A program made the translations under genes and the position numbers. DNA of 64,000 nt. Source: Coprinopsis marcescibilis. Taxonomy: Eukaryota > Basidiomycota > Agaricomycetes > Agaricales > Psathyrellaceae. This document shows, in pieces, positions 24,345-37,367 of the stretch. Position 1 is the stretch's first letter, and each line of letters opens with the position of its first letter. Location: positions 1 to 64,000 of the forward strand of contig ML210252.1 in NCBI GenBank assembly GCA_004369085.1. Direction: 5' to 3'. A model generated the notes under the pieces. That model saw only the letters and a program-made list of their open reading frames with translations, was not told where the DNA came from and ran no database searches.

Positions 24345-25433
24345 ATGTCGACACGATTTATCGATGATCGGGATCCCGCTGTACTATACAGCCCAGTAGG
24401 TGGTTGGGATATAGGTGGTGCTCCCGAGGAGTTCAATGGGACAACATCTGTAGCAAGGGCCCCTGGCGCTGTCGCAGTCGTACGCTTTATAGGTGAGTAT
24501 CTAACCGTTTCGTCTCCCGCAGCTTCTGAATTTCTGTCAGGGACTGGTATTCAAGTTATAGGAGCAGTTCCAGCCAGAAATGAGAGCGACATAAACCCGA
24601 TATCCACTTATCTTGTCGATTCCATTTCAACAACAGCAAGAGAATTTCGCGGAGCGCAGCTGGATGGCCAACCACGGCGGAACACGACCTTTTATGAAGT
24701 ATCGGATCTTCCCCATGGCCCACACTTTTTGACCATAACCCAAGTAGCAGGGGAAATTTGGCTGGACTATTTTGCGGTATTTGGGGAGGAACCGGTGACA
24801 CCGAGCGTTACTAGAAGTGACTCGGATATTAGCAAGACGAGCATTGACAGTGGCCCGAGCCAACCAGCTCCTCCACTGCCGCCCGCTCCACAGAGTAACG
24901 GGCCACCTATAGGTGCTATTGTGGGCGGAGCTGTCGGGGGTATCTTGGTCCTGGTCATTGTTGCAGTGGTTTTCTTCTTCGTGCGGCGCAAGAGGAACTT
25001 AAGACGCCAAACAAGCGTTCGTCTGGACGCTACCACTCCCATCCAACCGTTCTCTCAGTTTGCCCCCGACTCTGGCCATGGTCCTCGTAAGTGTCTTCAT
25101 CCTCAGTACCGCTCAGGCCGGTCCACTCACTTTGTCATAGACCCTCCCCCGCCACAGTCCCAACACCCTTCTCAGCCACAAATGCAGTCGCTGTTATTCG
25201 CTGGGTATTCGAAAACATCGCTCAATACTCCACAATCCACACTGCCCCCGCCGATGCCCAACTATGCGCAGTCCAGCTATAGTTCAAGCTATGCTGTGTC
25301 AAGCACACCTCAGTTAGATCCACTCCTAGGCCCAGCGATTTCTTCAAAGACACGGGAGGCTAATACTTCAGCGGATTCTCGCACTGTGGAATACGATGCG
25401 CTTCCTCCACCTGCCTACAGCGCGGCATCATGA
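24345..25433 (+). CDS. Single-pass membrane protein with Agaricomycete-type extracellular domain
   Basis: Function not known. Three exons, 24345-24492, 24541-25086 and 25141-25433, join to 328 residues; both introns are multiples of three and open, so an unspliced reading also exists. The extracellular part starts TRFIDDRDPAVLYSP with no obvious signal peptide and contains the block RFIGTGIQVIGAV formed across intron 1, with several N-glycosylation sequons. A Pro-rich stalk leads to one TM helix (GAIVGGAVGGILVLVIVAVV, about residues 171-195), then RRKRN as a stop-transfer, then a Pro/Ser/Gln-rich cytosolic tail. This layout (beta-sandwich-like ectodomain, TM, low-complexity tail) recurs in mushroom genomes as hypothetical proteins and resembles cell-surface sensors; that role is only inferred. 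Confidence 0.8.
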   Translation: MSTRFIDDRDPAVLYSPVGGWDIGGAPEEFNGTTSVARAPGAVAVVRFIGEYLTVSSPAASEFLSGTGIQVIGAVPARNESDINPISTYLVDSISTTAREFRGAQLDGQPRRNTTFYEVSDLPHGPHFLTITQVAGEIWLDYFAVFGEEPVTPSVTRSDSDISKTSIDSGPSQPAPPLPPAPQSNGPPIGAIVGGAVGGILVLVIVAVVFFFVRRKRNLRRQTSVRLDATTPIQPFSQFAPDSGHGPRKCLHPQYRSGRSTHFVIDPPPPQSQHPSQPQMQSLLFAGYSKTSLNTPQSTLPPPMPNYAQSSYSSSYAVSSTPQLDPLLGPAISSKTREANTSADSRTVEYDALPPPAYSAAS

Positions 25434-25932
25434 CCATGCTTGTAGGATTATTACATGGACACTTTTCTATTATTTACCTTCACTTTGATTGTTATTTCGC
25501 TACCATACGTTCATTAATGTAGCCTTTTTCCTCACTATAACTTCTCGGCGGTGTTTCGGGAATCCCCGACCGTCCCTCATCAACGCATGCGTACGGTTGA
25601 CGACATACGCTGACATACGATTACCAGGCATACACACAGGCGGAGGTTTGGTAAAGCTAATTCGGACAAGTTTGCGCGTGGCAAAGACTCTGGGGATGGT
25701 TTGGAGCCTATTCTACAGCGATGTGCTGACTGCATTCATTTCATTCCGTTCTTTTAGGTTGAACGCGGCCTGATCGCGAGGTCAGACTCGGCGGCAGGTC
25801 AGACATAATGTTGCACGCGCCTGGCCTAGACAGTGGAGAGGTGTTTTAAACGAATCATAATCGGTGAGCTAGACTGTTGGGCATAATATTTCTGGACTTT
25901 CTGACTGTTGTAAAGAATCTGGGTTGCTCGCA
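25434..25932. other. Intergenic spacer
   Basis: Between the membrane protein and F-box genes. Nothing coding supported. Confidence 0.5.
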
Positions 25933-27402
25933 ATGTTCATGAAGGACCAGGTCAGTTCAAATGGAACGCATTCAACATTCGATGACGATATCTGACCTAC
26001 TATGTAGACCTCGCCCCTCTCTCGACTTCCCACAGAACTGTACAATTCGATCCTTGAATTTCTCGACCGACCGACGGACCTGCTCAATATTTGCCGGTGT
26101 TGCAAACTCTTATGTTCCGAAGGACAGAGAATTCTCTATCACACCGTCCAACTGAAGGGCGCTTATCGCCTCATTCTCTTTGCCAAAACCATCCTCAGCA
26201 ATCCTTCCCTGGGAAATCTGGTTCACGCCTTAGCCATCCCCACCCGCGCCTTTCTGTCCCCCAGCGACCGAGACAAGGTTCGGCAAGCTATCCAACGCTT
26301 ACCATGCCTCCAAGCACTCTACATCAAGCACAGCATGACACGGTACACGCTTGTGGGGTACCTGGAGCCAGACATGTTGGAGGGTTGCACAAGGGAGCTG
26401 GAAATATTCCATAGCGAACTGGATTACCAGGATGGATCGGTGCAGTTGGATTCCCCTTTCTTTCAGCTGCATCCACGACTGAACCACATATACCTTGGAT
26501 GGACAAACCAGGTCAACGTGGCCATTATCCCTCCTCGGATCCACCTGCAGCAGCAGCAGCAGCAGCAGCCTTCGCATCCGGATCCTCGGGGGCACGAGCC
26601 GTCCCAAACATGCTTGCCAGGGACATTCTTGCCGCACCTCCAGAAAATACACCTCGAAACGCTGGACCTGCTACCGGCGTTCGTAGATTGTCCGTTGAGG
26701 TGCATACGCATCAACAGAATCTCAATGTCGCCCCGGAGCGTAGAGAAGTTGGAGCGGACCCTCCAGGAATTCTCTGGGACTCTAACGAACATCAGCCTCC
26801 GCATCAATCAGGAACCCCCAGGTCCAGGCCAGGGACCAGAAAAAGCATCCGTGTCCGACCTCCTTCGCGCCATCAACCGCGCTGCGCCCAACCTCCAGTT
26901 CCTGAACCTATGCGGCGAGGTCGCGCTGGTACGTTCAAATTCTATCATCTATCACCCCACCCACTATTTACGCTGGCTAAATGTACTGATAATCGTGACA
27001 TAGCACTCGGAATCGGAGCCATTCCTCACGAATTTCCTCTCGACGCTCTCAATCCTGGGAAACCTCACCACCCTCATGCTCGACACTTCCCAGCCGGCAT
27101 ATAGGAGGAACGACTGGCATCGGTATCTCGATAACCTGCTATCATGCAAGGAATCGTGCAGGCTGTTCGCCCAGCGGTTCTTCGATGCGTTACCATTTTT
27201 GCAACGCGTGGTCTTTGGCCCGCTGGGCACCTACGGGCCTGGCAGATACTGGGTAAAGGATTGCGTCGGATGCCCCAGCTTTTTGATCAGAGAAAAATCC
27301 AAGGATCAAGATCAAGACACCGAAGCAGCAGGAGGAGAAATGCGACAAGCGGTGCTGGAAGGATTTGGGCTGTTTGGGGATGATTCCTGGGCAGTGTTGT
27401 AA
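25933..27402 (+). CDS. F-box protein
   Basis: Likely substrate adaptor of an SCF ubiquitin ligase. Three exons, 25933-25950, 26008-26928 and 27004-27402, join to 445 residues. The first exon codes for only MFMKDQ, then the F-box follows at about residues 10-50: RLPTELYNSILEFLDRPTDL and NICRCCKLLCSEGQR. The remainder is Leu-rich with weak LRR-like spacing (LQALYIKHS, LQKIHLETLDLL, NLQFLNLCG), as in mushroom F-box/LRR proteins. A run of seven CAG codons (26548-26568) codes for polyQ. Without the first intron the frame opens only inside the F-box, so the small exon 1 is needed. The substrate is unknown. Expanded F-box families are common in Agaricomycetes. Confidence 0.85.
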
Positions 27403-27997
27403 AAAACCTAGGGGTTCTGGTATAGGGTATGTAGTTGATGTTGATTAGCTTAATCGACCGATTGTTTGCTTCGCAAAGAGTACACTCTCGTTTTGGACGG
27501 GTTCAGATTCGAAAGAACAACAACAGCCTTGGTAAGCCATCGAGCTCGTGCATCTGCTCACCCCTAAAGCGAGTAAGGCATGCGCATTTGCCACCTGCCC
27601 CGCCTTTCCTAGGTCCTTATCTAACTCTAATTTCCTTGACACCCACCTGCTGTGTGGCGTACAGAATCTGTCCAAATGTGATTGCATCGAGGGAAGAATG
27701 GTCATTCTTGCACTGACTGTGCCTTCGGGAGGAATAGATTGTGATACGCAGCAAGGTTTGGATGGTCAAAGGCAAGTAGCTCAGTCACGCGGTCCTGCCC
27801 CAACCCCAAGTAACGTCCAATGCATTCAGCACACCGTTCGTAGCGGGAGCTGAAGGTGTCATATCCAAGTACTCAGGCGTTAAATGTGAATGTCATTCAG
27901 TCAGACGGAGATGTCGGTAGGCGAATCGTCATAGACATCTCGAGCGAGATCCAATCTCTACCATTCTTGAACTCCTGAACATCCACAAATCTATCGT
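27403..27997. other. Convergent intergenic region
   Basis: 3' flanks of the F-box gene and AFG2. Open frames on both strands around 27435-27850 lack domains and splice support. Confidence 0.5.
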
Positions 27998-31253
<3,256 letters not shown>

Positions 31254-31337
31254 AAAGGACGAACAACCACCAAGACATCTGCAACGACAGCACCGCCCGC
31301 CAACAGGCCAATACCCATAGCGCTAGACGGGCTTTAA
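31254..31337. promoter_or_regulatory. Compact bidirectional promoter, AFG2 and GPI16
   Basis: Only 84 bp separate the two divergent start codons, so both genes must share core promoter elements or use upstream sequence inside the opposite gene. No TATA box is seen, consistent with housekeeping expression. Confidence 0.6.
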
Positions 31338-33242
31338 ATGGTGTTACTACCGCGACTTTACCTTGCGCTCATCGTTCTGGGTGCATCCATACCATGCAGG
31401 GCTGGATTATCCGAATACTTCAACGAGAAATTGACCCTGACACCTCTCAGAGATGGCAAAGTCGCGTCGACGTTCTCATTTAGTACCTTGCTGAAGGGCG
31501 GTTCACCACGGGATCCATCGCAATTGGGCGAGGATGACGAATGTACGTGTAGTTGCACTCTCGGCTTATGATTTGGAACTTATTCTCTACTTTAGCCCAA
31601 CATTATACCTTATTCCCTCTCGGACTGGGGCAGATTCTTCGCGAATACGGTGTCGCAGAGCTACACCTGAGCCTAAACGCCGGGAAGTGGAATTATGACC
31701 GGTGGGGTTACCCATTAGAACCTGGGGTTGGCACAGGTGCAGAACTATGGGCCTGGCTAGGCGACGGCGGGGTCAGGAGGTAAAGTTCCAACTACTATGG
31801 TCCATGAATAGACCCCTTAACCTCTGCTTATAGTGTAGACGACCGATGGAAAGGCCTACGAAGCGCTCTTGCCGGTCTATTCTGTTCTTCTCTCAGCAGA
31901 CTAGACGAACACAGGACCACCTCGCCCGCAGAAACATTCAAGCCTGAAGGTTCTCTTCCTGAAACATCGCATCATCAACTGAGGCATGCGTCATTGCCTT
32001 CGGAGAATGTCTGCACAGAAAACCTTACCCCTTTCCTCAAACTCCTTCCATGCAAAGGGCTATCCGGTATCGCCACCCTGTTGAATCCCCATAAATTGTT
32101 CGATGCCAACTGGCACGGGTTGGGCGTCCATGTGTTGTGGCACAAGGACGAAGGCGTGGAGGTCAGGCTGACCTTCCAGGGTATTTTTGACCCATTACGC
32201 TCCGCGTATGTCCGAAAGCAAGGTACTCGTGCTGTCTTGTTCGTCCACAGCCCAAGTTAACCCCGTGTTCCAAAACAGATTGGTCCTTCGAAAGCCTATT
32301 TGCTAGGAAAATCGAGAAGGCGTGCCCAGTTGCCAATTCGAGCGAAATTCTCGTCACATTGCCTCAGACCGGCGAGTACAGTATTTCACCGGAACCTACT
32401 TCCATAAGAAATAGCATGGCGGTGTATGATACCAAATTAGGTGTGAAAAACGTTGTACAACGAAATGCTGTTCTGACAGGTTTTTAGTTCAGAAGCCGCT
32501 GAACCTCGCCATGAGCTGGCCCCATGATTTTGACCATTGTATGCTGACCTTGCCTATTTCCGTGTACTTGTATGCTAATGACGCTACGGTAGTGGCTGCT
32601 TCCAGTACTCGGGAACCGCTGACCTCTCTGTCGCTACAGCGCACACTTAGGGAATCCAGTCAACTCGACGGACACTTGACCGTTTCCCTAACCAATCACA
32701 AAGATACGTCAACGGACGTGTTATATCTCGAGACGATGCCATGGATTGTACAATTCTATTTGCACACGCTCGTCGCCACTGTTGAAGGACGTGTTAAGGG
32801 TATTTAATTTTGATTCATCATCCCATTACGAAACTAATCCCCCGTTTCAGTGGATGCCGTGTCGAATATATCGTACATTCCTGCCATCCCACATTCGCGA
32901 CCGACGACTTTCCAAGCTGTCCTCTCCATCCCGCCCAACTCAACACTCCAGCTCACGATGGACGTGTCGAAAGCTTTCTTGCGTTATACCGAACATCCGC
33001 CGGACGCTCAGCGAGGATGGGATCTACCGCCGGCCATCATAATGCCCCTGGACGATAAGCTTAACTCACCCAGGCTGTATACACCGAACATCCTAGTCGA
33101 TCTCGCCACACCCGACTTTAGCATGCCATATAACGTTATCATCTTCACATGCACGGTCATCTCGTTCATATTCGGCAGCATCTTTAACTTAATGACGAGG
33201 AAGTTTGTAATCGTGCAGATGGACCCCAAAGAATCGAAATGA
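31338..33242 (+). CDS. GPI16: GPI transamidase subunit GPI16/PIG-T
   Basis: ER membrane subunit of the GPI transamidase, which attaches GPI anchors to protein C-termini; PIG-T is disulphide-linked to the protease subunit GPI8/PIG-K. Six exons join in frame to 547 residues: 31338-31542, 31596-31779, 31834-32222, 32279-32440, 32488-32799 and 32851-33242. MVLLPRLYLALIVLGASIPC is a signal peptide. Family blocks: HYTLFPLGLGQILREYGV, ELHLSLNAGKWNYDRWG, GAELWAWL, PHKLFDANWH, LNLAMSWPHDF and TMPWIVQFYLHTL. A single C-terminal TM (YNVIIFTCTVISFIFGSIFN) is followed by LMTRKF and a short cytosolic tail. Exon 5 contains a plausible alternative intron (32526-32610), but the unspliced frame is open and was kept. 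Paired head-to-head with AFG2. Confidence 0.92.
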
Positions 33243-34524
33243 TACCATTTCTTTTGGCCTGGATTGTCTTTTTCTTCCACCCCTTTCCCCGTTCCTATCG
33301 ACACTAACCCACTGCTTAGATCAATTGGACAGTGGTCATCAAGAACAAACGCCCGATGTGCTGCTATCTTCGGAGGAGAACGGGTGGGTTCTCGCCTTTT
33401 ATGACTCGAATCTGACGATACGAGGACAGACTTTGCACGTTGCGATGTGCGAGGCGCTGGGGGTCAGTGTTGGCCAATTGTTCGGTTGAGCACCCCGGTT
33501 CTTTGTCTCACCTAGTAGTTCTTATCGCCAGTGCGCTGCGGAACATGCAGCAGGTTATCTATCTGCAGTACCATTTCGGACGCGGATACTAAATAGCATC
33601 AAAGTATGTTATGGTATCTCCATGGTTCTGACAACAGGCGATTTCTTTGAAACGGCAATAGGTTCCTTTACCATTCCCATTTCAATGAGGCCGCGTGAAC
33701 TGATGTAGAGGTACAAGAACTGCAAACTGATATTCCTACTTTTTTGGGTTCCCTATTCAACGATCGAATCAGATCTTAAGGAAGTTGAGGCTGTAGGCGT
33801 CTGGCCCTTTGAGAGGGTTTCCTCTGGGCATTGACGGCAGTTGACTTTCAAACGAGCAACGAGTCATCTAACCGGGGTAACATGTTATTCTCAAAGAAAA
33901 TCCACTTGACCCGTTACAGTCGTTTGTCTGTTCTGAGAAATGGCCAGGAATTTGGCTCCGCCGATACGGTTGCTTGGAAAATGCGATCCCCAAAACTTTA
34001 CGCAGTGGCCACTGTGTGCAAATTTGAGGCTGCTCCACAGCCCGAATACGCTAGACTATGCCGAATTATATATTAGGGTACAAATCTTTGAATCACATCG
34101 TGTGTATCGAGTAGCTGAGTTACATACATAGGTTCTGGAGGAAGTAAATGCGCGATCACACGTGCCACAGTGAATCGAATCCGATTGCCTTTACCATCGG
34201 GACGGACGAGGCAAACGGTTCACACATGTGGTCAATCTCACGAATCTTGCCCTGCTTGAACGGATGTGGCTCCAAATGTGATGGGGCCGAGAGTTTCATA
34301 ATTCGCCGTAGTCCCTTTGGGCGAATCGGCGTTGCTGCTGAAATGGCATAAGAAGAACCTTTAAAAGCTGTGAAGTCAGTGTTGACTTTTCTTGTTCATC
34401 ACCTACACTAGTCGACGCCGCATAACGCAGCTGTTTATCGCTGTGCCCGTCGTCCACAGCATTCTTCAGCCCAACGTCCTGCTCTTCCATCTACTGCCTC
34501 GCGCCATACTCTCTCTTCCCCACC
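33243..34524. other. Intergenic region with orphan coding-like exons
   Basis: At 33318-33489 the plus strand has an open, coding-like frame without a start codon (contains GWVLAFYDSNLTIRGQTLH and EALGVSVGQLF), preceded by a good branch point and acceptor (ACTAAC, TTAG). A second piece at 33521-33592 (VVLIASALRNMQQV) can be joined through a 31-nt gap. No family was recognised and no upstream start could be linked. The rest shows nothing. Confidence 0.4.
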
Positions 34525-34971
34525 ATGTGCCAACAACTTGCGTGAGTTCTGACGTTCACGACAACTACGTTCCTTTATCTGACATCTTCGACAGTGAAGG
34601 AACACGATGGTCGAAATGCGGTGTTGGTCTTATTTCCTTCCAATTCCGGAGTAGACAGTTCTGAGCTCTCAACAGCATTTTCAACGACACCTCGTCGTCG
34701 CCATTTACGACTGCAACTCAAGCCGATGCGAGAAGAGCTATCGCCACCCTCGTGAATGTCGCGAACGGACTTGTCGACAGGTGCGTTTCTCCGTTCCGTC
34801 CGATACGCAGCTCCGACTAATCATCCTTTTTTCCATCTTATCTGCGTTCCGTTCCTTCCTTTTACTCAGCTGTATGGCGCGGAAGTGCAGAAGGATATCG
34901 ACACCGTTGATGAGTATTGCTTCGCTTGCCGAGCTGCTCAGGCTCGTGCAGCTGGTGTGCCACTCAGATGA
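34525..34971 (+). CDS. Small Cys-rich protein (83 aa), uncharacterised
   Basis: Four short exons, 34525-34541, 34595-34622, 34676-34780 and 34870-34971, join to 83 residues; no single open frame shows it. The protein begins [17 protein letters not shown], continues [15 protein letters not shown] and [12 protein letters not shown], and ends [17 protein letters not shown]. Paired Cys/His spacing (CGHF, DCNSSRC, CRERTC, YCFAC) suggests metal binding or a compact fold. No signal peptide is present, so it is probably intracellular. I recall similar uncharacterised small proteins in mushroom genomes, but cannot name a family or function. All four junctions use GT-AG with pyrimidine tracts and CTGAC/CTAAT-like branch points. 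It lies in an otherwise sparse region, so context does not help. Confidence 0.72.
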
Positions 34972-35809
34972 TGATTGAAGATGAAGACCTTCCAAGACAC
35001 TGGCAACTTCCGCCATTGACCCCACACAAGACACCACCATCTTGACCTCATGATGCGACGAACCCATGACGACCACTATTACCATTCGCCCTCTTCGAAC
35101 TGCTATTGACGCCCTCCATCGTACTGCCTATTGCTGTCTAATTTATACCCCACATCTTGTATCACCAGCCATTTCCTCCTCTTCTTCGTACTGTACATAA
35201 TTTTGTATTACTCTTCGTGTATAACGCCTATATATTCTTCCTTAGAGATTTACCACTATGCATGCTACAACATTCGCGAAAGGGTGCGGCGGTCTCCGAA
35301 CTCCGAGGGACTCTGTCTGCTGACCAGGTCCCAAGCAATTTGGACCAGCGACGAAACCACGAGCACATGCCCAGATTTACAACTTTGCTCTCGGAACGTC
35401 ACGCTGGACTCGCCAAACTTCGTGCCCAGGGACAAAGCAAGTTGGTATTGATGAATGACGTCGGCGGTCTCTAAAAAACAGCAAAAAGCCGGCATCAAAT
35501 GGCATCAAATGCACGCAGTATGGCACAGGTGAGATTATCGCCTCCGCTAACTTGGGGGGCTCGAAAAGGCAGGTTGGTCGGCGTAGAGTGGTACCAGTGC
35601 ATGAATATAGTGGAGGACCCTCGTGCGTTGGAGTCCGAGTTCGATTGTCTTCTGGTATCAGAAGGGGCATATGATCATGATTCTATATTCTACCGTGCCT
35701 CAGCGGAATAATCACAAGTGGAAATAGGTCGAGTCTCGACCGATGCCGTAGAGGGTGTCACTGAGTGGGTACCAATTCTCCGAGTACCTGACGACGCTTG
35801 GGTTCCAAG
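34972..35809. other. Intergenic region
   Basis: Downstream of two convergent genes. An open plus-strand frame at 35499-35711 has no recognised domain. Nothing else supported. Confidence 0.45.
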
Positions 35810-36594
35810 CTATTGTTTACAAGCGAAATGAACTGGGCAGTTGCAAATGGTGGGAGAATGTGAGCGCGGCGACCTCTTGCTTTGCTGGCTGTACGGGGCG
35901 GAACGTAAACTTTCTGAACATTCGGAACTAGTTTAGGAAGCATACATTGATACTGTGGAGGCGCTTACGTTCTTCGAATGTTAAGTCGAGTTGGAAAGTG
36001 AGTTTGAAGCTCCTTCCGCGGTCCGGGGTCCATCTCAGATGAAGGAATGCTTGTGTTAACGTTGTAGTGGGGCTATTTTCAAACTTGTTGCATTGATCCA
36101 AGAGTTTGAAATACCCATTGCTCTTGGCAATGGCGAACGGGGCTTCGAATGCGAACGTGTCGGCGGGGTTCTCTAGAGTTGTCTATTCCTCTACGTACAG
36201 GGGTGAGTCAGCTCCAGGGAAGATAACTATGGCGTCGTTACTCTTCCGTAACTACAAGTATAGCAAAACCCAGAGTCAGCAGTACATTCGTCATAATCCG
36301 AACATTTAACACAATTCAATTCAAATCTCGTTCGGAACACATTGCTTCCCTCCTTTATCAGCTCCACAATCAGGTTATCCCGATCTTGTTGCGACCAGCA
36401 CGTTGAGATAATACGAAGATCCTCTAAAAGTAGAAAATGCGGCTTGGCCAGGAGGTCGAGGTAAAACCCTGGGGTAGGAGGTGAACGCGCGCTTGAGGCA
36501 ATCTATTTCTCCATCGACGCCACTCCATGGCATCCAGTCGGAGGGACCAGCCTACCGAGATCCTGGCTGGATAGACTGTTGAATCAGTTGCCAT
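35810..36594 (-). CDS. Hypothetical multi-exon gene (about 191 aa)
   Basis: No family recognised. Five exons on the minus strand join without a stop: 36519-36594, 36311-36468, 36228-36251, 35969-36182 and 35810-35913. The protein starts MATDSTVYPARISVGWSLRL, continues FYLDLLAKPHFLLLEDLRII and FRTRFELNC, then FAFEAPFAIAKSNGYFKLLD and FKLTFQLDLTFEE, and ends in a basic Ser/Arg-rich tail. Amino-acid make-up looks like a real mixed alpha/beta protein. The 24-nt exon and the 45-nt intron after it are needed to bypass an in-frame TAG; that intron has a CTGAC branch site 25 nt before its acceptor. A further intron (acceptor CTCAG) ends just before the start codon and may lie in the 5' UTR. If the TAG is real the gene is broken; I favour the spliced reading. 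Confidence 0.5.
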
Positions 36595-36741
36595 TGCCTG
36601 AGGACTGAGTTGCCAAACCCGAAGCATAAGAGACTATTTTTTGCCAAGCCCCAACCTTACTACATAGTCTTCGAGATCGAACTTCTTATCACGCACTTCC
36701 AAGGCCTATTCCTGGCTCTGCTGGGTCAGCAACCCCCAGTT

Positions 36742-37367
36742 TTAGCACAACGGAGCTACAGCAGATGCGCCAATAAGCCCAGACCGTTCCTCCGGAAGAT
36801 CATCATCCACTGGCAGCGGCGGTCTCCCGCAATCGATCAGCGTCGACCTCCAATGACGTCTTCCAATTCCCAAAAACAAACAACCGCATAAAAAATCCCT
36901 GCGAGTGTGATCAAAACGCATAGATTGTGACGAAGCCAAAAACGGAAACGGGATGGATCGAACCAAGATGTTTCTTTGGAACGAGATAGGCAGGTCGGAC
37001 CTGGGGCCTTGGCGCGCGCTACAAGCTGGCCTTCTCCCGGTGGCTGTCGGTCTGTGTTTTAACGCATACATAGAAGATGGCTGAGGCCGATATGACACCA
37101 GAGATCAACAAAACAGCAAATGTGGGATGAAATACGCTGCTGGAACAGACTGGTGGCTCCGGTTTCCGCCGCTCTTGTGCCAAGTAAGGCGCCTCGAGGC
37201 AAAGGTTTGGTTTCCAGTGGCTTCAACTAATATTTGCGCCAGGAACCGCGACAGACATAAGCGCAGCAGGTACATAGCTGCGATTGAAGATAGGCTGATA
37301 GAACTTACAGCTGCTTCGAATTCCTTCTGATCATGATGAATGGATCCACGCCCGCAGCGAGGTACAT
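36742..37367 (-). CDS. Hypothetical small membrane protein (about 138 aa)
   Basis: No family recognised. Four exons on the minus strand, 37309-37367, 37247-37277, 37023-37192 and 36742-36898, join in frame to 138 residues. It begins MYLAAGVDPFIMIRRNSKQL; exon 3 holds a clear TM helix (FAVLLISGVISASAIFYVCV) after a basic, Pro-rich stretch (ERRKPEPPVC), and exon 4 begins with a second hydrophobic segment (FLCGCLFLGIG). The last intron (124 nt) and the CTCGAG acceptor of exon 3 are less typical, so the 3' half is uncertain. It lies 147 bp upstream of the next hypothetical gene on the same strand, and the two might be one longer gene. Confidence 0.38.

Noticed and set aside
26548..26568. CAG repeat as a CRISPR or microsatellite element
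   Set aside because: Seven in-frame CAG codons within the F-box coding exon; simple polyglutamine run.
36183..37244. In-frame TAG/TGA codons that first suggested a pseudogene with repeated C-to-T mutations (RIP-like)
   Set aside because: Most of these stops fall inside short introns with proper donor, branch point and acceptor; after splicing the frames close, so a mutation burst is not supported here.
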